6,866 nt of DNA from Bacillota bacterium (GTDB lineage Bacteria; Bacillota; Sulfobacillia; Sulfobacillales; Sulfobacillaceae): positions 1 through 6,866 of the forward strand of contig JAMCTO010000029.1 of NCBI GenBank assembly GCA_023381095.1, written 5' to 3'. Of the stretch, positions 1 through 5,116 are shown piece by piece. The first letter of the stretch is position 1. Each line of letters opens with the position of its first letter. The translations under genes and the position numbers were made by a program. The notes under the pieces are model-generated. The model made no database searches and was not told the DNA's origin. It saw only the letters and a list, made by a program, of their open reading frames with translations.

Positions 1-22
1 AGTGGACTAGCAAAAAAGGAAA

Positions 23-51
23 TTGGCATCCTTTGGCGAATTTAGTCTGAT
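23..51 (+). promoter_or_regulatory. Candidate sigma-A promoter of the receiver gene
   Basis: TTGGCA at 23-28 matches the -35 consensus at 5 of 6 positions. It is separated by 17 nt from TCTGAT at 46-51, which matches the -10 at 4 of 6. A 12-bp perfect palindrome, AACGATATCGTT (62-73), lies just downstream, where an operator could sit. Sequence-only prediction. Confidence 0.35.
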
Positions 52-61
52 ATTGCGGTCT

Positions 62-73
62 AACGATATCGTT
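62..73. promoter_or_regulatory. 12-bp perfect palindrome, possible operator
   Basis: AACGATATCGTT is a perfect palindrome between the candidate promoter and the ribosome binding site (96-105) of the receiver gene. About one or two palindromes of this length are expected by chance in a window of this size, so only the position argues for a function. Confidence 0.2.
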
Positions 74-109
74 CCATAAAACATCCGACACCGCGAAAAG
101 GAGGGAGCC

Positions 110-136
110 ATGAGCCTATGCCTATCACTGCGCTGA
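110..136 (+). other. 8-codon ORF overlapping the receiver start
   Basis: An ATG at 110 lies 5 nt after the AGGAGG core (99-104) and opens an 8-codon frame (MSLCLSLR, stop TGA 134-136). This frame runs across the receiver ATG at 118 in another frame. It may be a coupling mini-ORF that delivers ribosomes to the 118 start, or simply an unused start. The optimal spacing of the Shine-Dalgarno to 110, and not to 118, is what makes it notable. Confidence 0.3.
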
Positions 137-546
137 TTGTGGACGATTCGGAAGAAACGCGTGAGGTCTTATCGCTGTTGGTCAATCAGGCTGGGGCTGG
201 AGTAGTCGGCACCGTCCCCGACGGGATTGCCGCCCTTGAGTTTCTCAAAACGCATCCTGTCGATTTGATATTTACCGACTACCAAATGCCGAAAATGAAT
301 GGAATTGCTTTAGCGCAAGAAATTCGCACCCGATATCCCCGAGTCACCTTAGTAATGATTACGGTATTGGACGACATGAGGCTTCGCGAACGTGCAGCCG
401 AGGCTGGCATTGATATGTTTTTACCTAAACCCATCACCTTATCAACATTGGAAACTTTAGTAGCCTCTTTGGAACGGATTCCCCATAGTGCTGAGGAATG
501 GGATCGCTGGTTGGCCCAATGGACTCCCCGTAGTCACCAGATTTAA
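118..546 (+). CDS. Stand-alone CheY-like response regulator receiver protein
   Basis: The 142-residue protein is a single receiver (REC) domain with no DNA-binding or enzymatic output domain. It has the acidic pair D9-D10, the phospho-acceptor D54 (in the run FTDYQMP), the switch threonine T82 and the conserved K104 in LPKP. The last 25 residues (from about 118) are a polar, tryptophan-rich tail not typical of REC. The start at 118 places the first beta strand (ALIVDD) where the family has it. The strong Shine-Dalgarno AAAAGGAGGG (96-105), however, is 13 nt away and better spaced for an out-of-frame ATG at 110. It probably relays phosphate by protein contact; the soluble kinase at 912-1607 is a plausible but unproven partner, since HisKA_3 kinases usually pair with NarL-type regulators. 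Function in detail is unknown. Confidence 0.93.
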   Translation: MPITALIVDDSEETREVLSLLVNQAGAGVVGTVPDGIAALEFLKTHPVDLIFTDYQMPKMNGIALAQEIRTRYPRVTLVMITVLDDMRLRERAAEAGIDMFLPKPITLSTLETLVASLERIPHSAEEWDRWLAQWTPRSHQI

Positions 547-574
547 CTTCAGCCTAACTAAGTGCCTAAATATT

Positions 575-602
575 TTGGCTTTGATTAGATGTCGTTTACA
601 AT
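575..602 (+). promoter_or_regulatory. Candidate sigma-A promoter for the riboswitch transcript
   Basis: TTGGCT (575-580, 4 of 6 to the -35) is followed after 16 nt by TACAAT (597-602, 5 of 6 to the -10). Transcription would begin around 608-610, almost exactly at the first conserved bases of the c-di-GMP aptamer. This leaves a minimal 5' extension, and the positional fit supports the call. Confidence 0.5.
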
Positions 603-604
603 GA

Positions 605-690
605 AAGAGCAAACCTGCGCGAAAGTCAGGGACGCAAAGCCACGGGCCTACGGTTAATTTGTCTTTTAACTATGGCAGCCGGGTTGCCGG
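605..690 (+). ncRNA. Class I cyclic-di-GMP riboswitch (GEMM-I) aptamer
   Basis: All conserved blocks of the family occur in order: GCAAACC (609-615), a hairpin closed by a GAAA tetraloop (621-624) between CCTGC- and CAGGG-type arms, GGGACGCAAAGCC (629-641), GGGCCTA (644-650), a variable stem GTTAA (653-657)/TTAAC (666-670), and ATGGCAGCCGGGTTGCCG (672-689). The family binds c-di-GMP and controls the gene immediately downstream. Here that gene is the 44-residue secreted peptide, whose start codon is about 30 nt beyond the aptamer. Whether ligand turns expression on or off cannot be read directly. The 3' end of the aptamer (686-691) can pair with 698-703, offering an alternative fold next to the ribosome binding site. 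Confidence 0.95.
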
Positions 691-703
691 AGCTGGTTCC
701 GGC
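686..703 (+). promoter_or_regulatory. Candidate expression-platform hairpin of the riboswitch
   Basis: GCCGGA (686-691) and TCCGGC (698-703) form a perfect 6-bp GC-rich stem with a 6-nt loop. The left arm reuses the last conserved bases of the aptamer, so the hairpin and a fully folded aptamer should compete. No U-tract follows, and the Shine-Dalgarno begins 5 nt later (708-714). Control of translation initiation therefore seems more likely than intrinsic termination. Confidence 0.45.
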
Positions 704-721
704 TTCGAAAGGAGTGGTATC

Positions 722-856
722 ATGGTTAAGAGAATCGCTCTGATTGGACTGGCGCTGGGGGTTTTGCTGTTAGGCTCCCTTCCCGCGTTTGCGGCCACGG
801 CCGCCCCCAGTCACAGCGTCCACACCAATGGTCCGGTATGGTATTGGGACGACTAG
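722..856 (+). CDS. Riboswitch-controlled secreted micro-peptide, unknown family
   Basis: This encodes a 44-residue pre-peptide. Residues 1-24 are a textbook Sec signal: MVKR, then a hydrophobic core rich in L, A, I and V, ending in AFA, with predicted signal peptidase I cleavage after A24. The released peptide would be 20 residues, starting ATAAPS and ending GPVWYWDD, with two tryptophans, a tyrosine and an acidic C-terminus. There are no cysteines. The start at 722 is chosen because AAAGGAG (708-714) sits 7 nt upstream; an in-frame ATG at 659 lies inside the aptamer and is not credible. The gene is the first one behind the c-di-GMP riboswitch and is followed by a stable hairpin and a sensor kinase. 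I do not recognise the family. A signalling peptide, a surface-active factor or a small structural peptide are all possible. Confidence 0.75.
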   Translation: MVKRIALIGLALGVLLLGSLPAFAATAAPSHSVHTNGPVWYWDD

Positions 857-858
857 CC

Positions 859-883
859 ACAGGCAGGAGGCTCTCCTGCCTGT
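859..883 (+). repeat. Perfect 11-bp inverted repeat between peptide and kinase genes
   Basis: ACAGGCAGGAG (859-869) and CTCCTGCCTGT (873-883) pair perfectly around a 3-nt centre, beginning 2 nt after the peptide stop codon. The stem is strong enough to act in RNA, but no T-run follows. It is more likely a partial terminator, an RNA-processing or stability element, or an attenuator that makes the peptide mRNA more abundant than the kinase mRNA. A protein-binding site is the alternative. Confidence 0.6.
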
Positions 884-911
884 CACACCGACAGATAAGG
901 CTGGTAATCAC

Positions 912-1607
912 ATGGAGCATTCCGCAAATCCAGATTTTTCACTGGTTGACCCCGAAGATTGGGGCATTCGTCTCTTAGAAGAAGAACGGCGACGCATTGC
1001 CCGCGACCTGCATGATGGCCCGATTCAAGTGTTGATTAACTTAAGCATGCGTCTTCAAATTATCCAAAGGATGTTGCACACCGATATCGATTTGGCGAAG
1101 GAAGAGTTAGATCGCAGCCAACAGCGACTCATCGGTTCAATCAATGAGATTCGTCAACTGATATATGATCTCCAACCCGTCGCCATTGATGAAATTGGGC
1201 TATATGCTGCCATTGAAGCGCTCGCCACACGTGCGCAAAAGGATTGGGGACTAGCCTGCACCATAAGGCTTCCCGAAACCGGCGACACTGCCATTGGGTT
1301 AACCCCAGCCAAAACCATCGCTGTCTATCGATTGGTACAAGAGGCCTTGAATAACATTCATAAGCATTCCCAGGCCGAACACGCTGCGATTGCCATTACG
1401 TTGGACCCTTCTCAACTCATGATTACCATTGCCGATGATGGTGTCGGGTTTGATCCCGCTGCAATCACGGAAGGCCACTTTGGTCTTAGCGGAATGACCG
1501 ATCGTGTGCAATATTTAGGCGGCTCGGCGCATATTGAATCTGCGCATGGCTCTGGGTCAACACTGACTTTCACTGTGCCAAGAGGACCCTATGGAACCCA
1601 CGCGTGA
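912..1607 (+). CDS. Soluble DegS-like sensor histidine kinase (HisKA_3 + HATPase)
   Basis: This is a 231-residue kinase without membrane segments or a recognisable sensor domain. Residues 22-90 form a HisKA_3 dimerisation region with the phospho-accepting histidine H34 in ARDLHDGPIQ, followed by a long helix. The ATP-binding domain runs from about 134. It shows an N-box EALNN (144-148), G1 box DDGVGF (175-180), GLSGM (191-195) and a late GSGS (213-216), so it looks catalytically intact. The start at 912 is preceded by a weak AAGG (897-900) 11 nt upstream; upstream in-frame codons fall in the hairpin at 859-883. It overlaps the next gene by 17 nt, implying translational coupling. With no sensor of its own, it likely takes its signal from a partner protein, and the overlapping TPR/HD-GYP-like product is the obvious candidate. 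The cognate NarL-type regulator is not in the window. Confidence 0.93.
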   Translation: MEHSANPDFSLVDPEDWGIRLLEEERRRIARDLHDGPIQVLINLSMRLQIIQRMLHTDIDLAKEELDRSQQRLIGSINEIRQLIYDLQPVAIDEIGLYAAIEALATRAQKDWGLACTIRLPETGDTAIGLTPAKTIAVYRLVQEALNNIHKHSQAEHAAIAITLDPSQLMITIADDGVGFDPAAITEGHFGLSGMTDRVQYLGGSAHIESAHGSGSTLTFTVPRGPYGTHA

Positions 1608-3042
1608 GCAATTATGGCAGCAAGGGCAGTTGTGGTATCGGCAAGGGTGGATGGAAGCTGCCCGTGAGGCACTAGAAGCCAGCTTCAATTTCAGTTCCGA
1701 GATTCCGTTAATGAGGGCACAGGCTGCAGACCTATTAGGGCGCATTGCGGTCAGAGAAAACCGATTCACTACCGGGTCCAATTGGTTTCGCTGGGGTTTA
1801 CAAGCCATGGACACCGAAGCCGACAATGCCCTTGCATTTGCTATGCAAGTACGCCTCTATATGGCGATGGCGGCTGACGGTCACGTGGATCGCGCTATTC
1901 GTAGCATGCAGCAATTAGAACCCTATGCCGCAATGCGAACAGCACGTCAACAAGCGATTTTCCACATGAACTTTGCAGTCATGCACATGCAAAACGAGTT
2001 CTACCCCCAAGCGTTGGCGCGTCTGACAACAGCCGAGTCATTGCTCATCTTTCAAGAAGACCTGGCAGACCTCGGTTATGCCCTGCACACGAATTTAGGT
2101 GTGGTGCTAATCGAGATGTCCCAGTGGAGCCAAGCGCAAGACCAGTTGCGCAAGGCTCTGGATTTCACGGCAGGGCATGGCATTCATGCCATAAACGAAC
2201 TGACCCGAGTAGCGCAGCTCACGGGCGATGACGCTCTGGCCTATCAATTTGCCACCCAGGCGATGCAGGGTATGTGGGGCACCCTGATGACATTTGAAAA
2301 AAGCGAGTTGGCTCACCTCTGCGAAATATTGGCTCGTCTAGCCAACCACTGGGGCGCAACCTCATTAAAAACCCAATTGCTAGACACCTCTCAGACGCTC
2401 TACGGACAACTCGGAATGTGGCGCCAATGGCGTCGTCTGCAAGTAGACACCGACCTTACCAGTCAACAACGCAGCACACCTATCACTCCCTTTGTAAATG
2501 AGGTGGCGCGATTTGCTCAACTACTTCAAGCCATGTTGGCCCAAGACATTTTAGATCCCAAATTTCCACCTCTTGCCGACGTACGAACCCAAGTCGCACA
2601 AGGCCTGGCGGAACAAGCCGAGTGGAACCGAGAATCGCGAGAACATCTTAATTTAGTGTGCCGACTTGCCGACTACGGGCTCACCGCTATTGATTACGAG
2701 GTGGTCAAAAACCCTCATCTAACCCCCGCTTCGTGGGCCCGCTATCAACAGCATCCAGCCCTATCGCTACGGCTCTTGCAATCATTGGAACTACCGACTG
2801 TCGTCGCCAACGGCATCATGGATCATCATGAACAGCCTGACAGCAAGGGATTCCCTAAAGGGAAATCCGAAGACCACATTTCCGAAATCGCCCTTGTATT
2901 TGCCGTGGCCCACGCCTACGCATGGCAAGTCGTCTATCAGGGAATCAAACATACGCAAGCGTTAGATGAGATCAAAAACCAAGCGGGCCTAGCGTTGTCC
3001 CAAGGGTGGGCAGAGAGGCTGGTGTCCCTTTTTCACACTTGA
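1591..3042 (+). CDS. TPR-like protein with degenerate HD-GYP domain
   Basis: This 483-residue cytoplasmic protein has two parts. Residues 10 to about 290 are helical repeats resembling TPRs, clearest at 122-152 and 165-193. Residues about 345-483 match the C-terminal HD-GYP fold of c-di-GMP phosphodiesterases: LTP..W (377-382), QHP (387-389), DHHE (411-414) and GFP (420-422) in place of GYP, with AVAHAY (438-443) where the family has AVADxYDA. The metal-binding HD pair is lost (LADYG at 359-363 where HDxGK is expected) and the later aspartate has become H441. The enzyme is therefore probably inactive and may be a c-di-GMP or protein-binding module. AGAGGA lies 4 nt before the ATG, and the gene overlaps the kinase by 17 nt, so the two are likely made together. 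Its role is inferred to be sensing or regulation of the kinase. Confidence 0.8.
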   Translation: MEPTREQLWQQGQLWYRQGWMEAAREALEASFNFSSEIPLMRAQAADLLGRIAVRENRFTTGSNWFRWGLQAMDTEADNALAFAMQVRLYMAMAADGHVDRAIRSMQQLEPYAAMRTARQQAIFHMNFAVMHMQNEFYPQALARLTTAESLLIFQEDLADLGYALHTNLGVVLIEMSQWSQAQDQLRKALDFTAGHGIHAINELTRVAQLTGDDALAYQFATQAMQGMWGTLMTFEKSELAHLCEILARLANHWGATSLKTQLLDTSQTLYGQLGMWRQWRRLQVDTDLTSQQRSTPITPFVNEVARFAQLLQAMLAQDILDPKFPPLADVRTQVAQGLAEQAEWNRESREHLNLVCRLADYGLTAIDYEVVKNPHLTPASWARYQQHPALSLRLLQSLELPTVVANGIMDHHEQPDSKGFPKGKSEDHISEIALVFAVAHAYAWQVVYQGIKHTQALDEIKNQAGLALSQGWAERLVSLFHT

Positions 3043-3396
3043 ACCGGGACCGGGCTGCTAAACTCTTAACCATTCTTAATCACAAATCATTGCATATTAT
3101 GCCATAACGATGGGCAAATAATGGATTATGCCTCCATTTCATTGAAAAAATATGCACGACTTCCATAAATATTACGAAATATTGAGCGCATTGCTCAAGG
3201 GATTTCCCATTGCTATCGCGAATCTAGAGCTTTGAGTGGACTAGATCCACGACTCCGATGGGTGCATTGGTGGTACGCGTTAAATCGCATGAGAAACAGC
3301 GTGTCGGCTATCTTCATTACACACCACGACAAGATTGTCGTGGTGAAACGTACCGCCCATTAGATGTGTGTAATGAGGTCAAAGAAAGGAGCATTT
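3043..3396 (+). other. 354-nt intergenic leader with stacked inverted repeats
   Basis: No convincing gene is seen here. The 5' half is AT-rich. The 3' half contains TTGAGC/GCTCAA (3182-3187/3193-3198), GTGGA/TCCAC (3236-3240/3246-3250), and the larger nested structure at 3266-3360. A 53-codon frame (3258-3419) crosses it but has no ribosome binding site. No intrinsic terminator follows the TPR/HD-GYP-like gene, so read-through into this leader is possible. Confidence 0.5.
3266..3360 (+). ncRNA. Candidate structured leader RNA upstream of the dehydrogenase
   Basis: A closing stem can form between 3266-3277 and 3349-3360: 12 positions, with one T-C mismatch and one G-T wobble. Just inside it, separated by AAA, is a perfect 11-bp hairpin CACCACGACAA/TTGTCGTGGTG (3322-3332/3335-3345). 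The 3' edge is about 25 nt before the AAAGGAG of the dehydrogenase gene (3385-3391). The nested arrangement resembles a cis-regulatory RNA but matches no riboswitch class I know. GGTGGTACGCG (3269-3279) is one base short of the T-box core, yet no stem I or specifier loop is visible upstream. Confidence 0.4.
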
Positions 3397-4644
3397 ATGA
3401 GTACAGATCACAAACGTAGGGTAATGGTATTAGGCGCAGGCGGTGTAGGTCAAGTGGTAGCCAAAGGACTGCAACGCATACCAGCGATAACCTCGATTAC
3501 CGTAGCAGACATTTCGGAAGAGAGAGCTCAAGCTGTAGTGTCATCCCTAAACGATCCCCGAGCGCATGCTGCTCGCGTTGACGCCCGTGATGTGGATGCC
3601 GTAATCCAGGCGATTCCCGCCGACTGCGGCATTGTCATCCACGCCGGAATCCCGCGGTTTAATTTACTGGTGATGGAGGCCTGTCTTAGGGCTGGCGTGA
3701 ATTATATGGATATGGCGGCAGACGGACCAGTGGAATTGCCAGGACTGGTTACCGTTCAACAGCAAATTAAAGAGTATGACCAACGTTTTAAAGAAAAAGG
3801 CTTACTGGCGTTGTTGGGGATCGGCGTAGATCCTGGAGTCACCAACATTTTAGCCCGATGGGCTGTCGATCATTTAGCTACCGTAGAAGAGATTGTCATC
3901 TATGATGGGGACAATTCGATGTTAAGAGCGAGCTATGCCTTTGCCCTCCCGTTTTCCCCAGACACCAGCATCGAAGAGTGTCTGCAACCTCCTTTATCTT
4001 ACCTTGATGGGAAATTTGAGCTAGGTGCTCCTTTAGATACGGGAATAGAGGTTTTCAATTTTCCGGACCCTGTCGGCCCGTTGACCGTACGTACCGTCTC
4101 TCACGAGGAAGCCGGGACACTTCCGGTCTACTTACCTAACAAAGGACTTACCCGTTGCGAATTTAAATATGCCCTGCCTGACGACTATATCAATATTTTA
4201 CGCGTGTTGAAGACTCTCGGATTAGACTCCGAAGAGGCTATTGACGTCAAGGGCGTCAAAGTTGTGCCCCGCAATGTGGTCACCGCCCTATTGCCAACTC
4301 CCACCGATTTGGCCAATGCATTTGAAGGCACCTCGTGTGTCGGAACCTGGGTGCGGGGTCAGACATATGAAGGCGATTCTGTAGAATGGTATCTGTATAC
4401 ATTGGGGTCACATGCGACAAGCTGGCAGGACATGGAAGCCAACGCTACCGTGTGGCAAGCAGGTATCCCGTCAGTGGTTGCGGTAGAATTGATGCTCTCC
4501 GGAGAAATCACGGAAATTGGAGCGTTGGTTCCCGAACAGTTAAATCCCGAACCCTGGTTACGAAAGTTACCGGAATGGAAAATGCCCTTATATAAGCGGG
4601 AAGTGCGATCTTCAACCTTGGAAAGCGCCCACGCATTGGCGTAA
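3397..4644 (+). CDS. Saccharopine-dehydrogenase-fold oxidoreductase, carboxy(nor)spermidine dehydrogenase-like
   Basis: The 415-residue protein has an N-terminal Rossmann fold with GAGGVG (13-18) and an acidic residue after strand 2 (VAD, 36-38). A central run GIGVDPGVTN (141-150) and the C-terminal GTSCVGTWV (311-319) follow, typical of the saccharopine dehydrogenase superfamily. From memory, the DPGV and GTxCxGTWVxG blocks and the ALLPTPT segment (297-303) match carboxynorspermidine/carboxyspermidine dehydrogenases better than lysine-pathway enzymes. These reductively couple aspartate semialdehyde to a diamine. The start at 3397 has AAAGGAG 5 nt upstream; an in-frame ATG at 3364 lacks one. 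Spermidine synthase 470 bp downstream supports a polyamine role, but the matching decarboxylase is not in the window. Saccharopine or lysine dehydrogenase is the alternative. Superfamily membership is secure; the substrate is not. Confidence 0.88.
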   Translation: MSTDHKRRVMVLGAGGVGQVVAKGLQRIPAITSITVADISEERAQAVVSSLNDPRAHAARVDARDVDAVIQAIPADCGIVIHAGIPRFNLLVMEACLRAGVNYMDMAADGPVELPGLVTVQQQIKEYDQRFKEKGLLALLGIGVDPGVTNILARWAVDHLATVEEIVIYDGDNSMLRASYAFALPFSPDTSIEECLQPPLSYLDGKFELGAPLDTGIEVFNFPDPVGPLTVRTVSHEEAGTLPVYLPNKGLTRCEFKYALPDDYINILRVLKTLGLDSEEAIDVKGVKVVPRNVVTALLPTPTDLANAFEGTSCVGTWVRGQTYEGDSVEWYLYTLGSHATSWQDMEANATVWQAGIPSVVAVELMLSGEITEIGALVPEQLNPEPWLRKLPEWKMPLYKREVRSSTLESAHALA

Positions 4645-4655
4645 TTGCGCGGATA

Positions 4656-4701
4656 GGAAACCGCGTCTCGCTTAATGACAGGGAGAAGCGGTTTCCGTTT
4701 T
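4656..4701 (+). terminator. Intrinsic terminator of the dehydrogenase gene
   Basis: A 9-bp stem GGAAACCGC (4656-4664)/GCGGTTTCC (4688-4696) is extended inward by TCTC (4666-4669)/GAGA (4683-4686) after one G-A mismatch. It is followed by GTTTT (4697-4701). It begins 11 nt past the stop codon, so the dehydrogenase transcript probably ends here and speE needs its own promoter. Confidence 0.75.
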
Positions 4702-4782
4702 CCCCAAGCATTACGATTGTTTGTAGTTGTCCCAGATGGTATTGAACTGCCTATTGGCCGACGCCGGAACGCTGTCATAATT

Positions 4783-4854
4783 TTTGCCACCCGACGTATT
4801 CGCCAACTCAGCGGGGCGCTGCAGCAGCGGGTTGCGATTGCTCGCGGCATTAGT
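4783..4854 (+). pseudogene. Fossil fragment of an ABC-transporter ATPase (signature region)
   Basis: One frame (codons counted from 4675) reads FATRRIRQ followed by LSGALQQRVAIARG. This is nearly identical to the ABC ATPase signature region, whose family form is LSGGxQQRVAIARA preceded by R-x-x-Q. The Walker A upstream and the Walker B/D-loop that should follow within about 15 residues are absent; the frame stops at 4873-4875. The match is too specific for chance, so it is best read as the remnant of a deleted transporter gene. The rest of the 472-nt gap between the dehydrogenase and speE shows only the terminator and a possible speE promoter. Confidence 0.5.
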
Positions 4855-4990
4855 TCGATAAGGGTCAATCAATGATCGTCATAATAGGGCGGCAAACGTC
4901 CTTTTGTCCATAGAGACCAACCCCTGAAAAAATTTAGTGTTCACAATCCCTGAGCCCGCCGGCACCGATAAGACAGGAATACCTCACTCG

Positions 4991-5021
4991 TTGCCGTTTA
5001 CGCCATATTTCGTGGTATTCT
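4991..5021 (+). promoter_or_regulatory. Possible extended -10 promoter for speE
   Basis: TGG followed by TATTCT (5013-5021) resembles an extended -10 element. TTGCCG (4991-4996) could serve as a -35, but with a long 19-nt spacer. It would give a leader of roughly 90 nt before the TTG start of speE. Weak call, motivated by the terminator at 4656-4701, which implies a separate promoter. Confidence 0.25.
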
Positions 5022-5116
5022 TAACGTTATGGGAGCCGTGGTGCACGCCCGTGAGACCCACCATTCACACTGCGGCCCGTTATCATTAATTGAGCACCCT
5101 TAAGGAGTGAGTAGGA

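Noticed and set aside
659..721. N-terminal extension of the peptide gene beginning at ATG 659
   Set aside because: It lies inside the folded c-di-GMP aptamer, lacks a ribosome binding site, and would bury the signal peptide; the ATG at 722 has AAAGGAG at ideal spacing.
789..911. 41-codon upstream extension of the kinase
   Set aside because: It would overlap the peptide gene and the inverted repeat in another frame. Its proline- and threonine-rich translation is unlike a kinase N-terminus.
1..3244. 10-bp direct repeat AGTGGACTAG at 1-10 and 3235-3244
   Set aside because: Several 10-bp matches between random positions are expected in a window of this size, and the flanks are not similar.
3269..3280. 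T-box antiterminator core
   Set aside because: GGTGGTACGCG lacks one base of the GGTGGNACCGCG core. No stem I, AGTA/GNTG bulges or specifier loop could be seen in the 200 nt upstream.
3258..3419. 53-codon ORF overlapping the dehydrogenase start
   Set aside because: No ribosome binding site, no recognisable family, and an open frame of this length is expected by chance. The inverted repeats it contains are better explained as RNA structure.
4359..4868. 169-codon minus-strand ORF over the dehydrogenase 3' end
   Set aside because: It is antisense to a clearly coding sequence and runs through its terminator; composition and lack of motifs mark it as a shadow frame.
4937..5089. 50-codon GTG-started frame upstream of speE with a hydrophobic middle
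   Set aside because: No ribosome binding site, no family recognised, and the length is within chance expectation.
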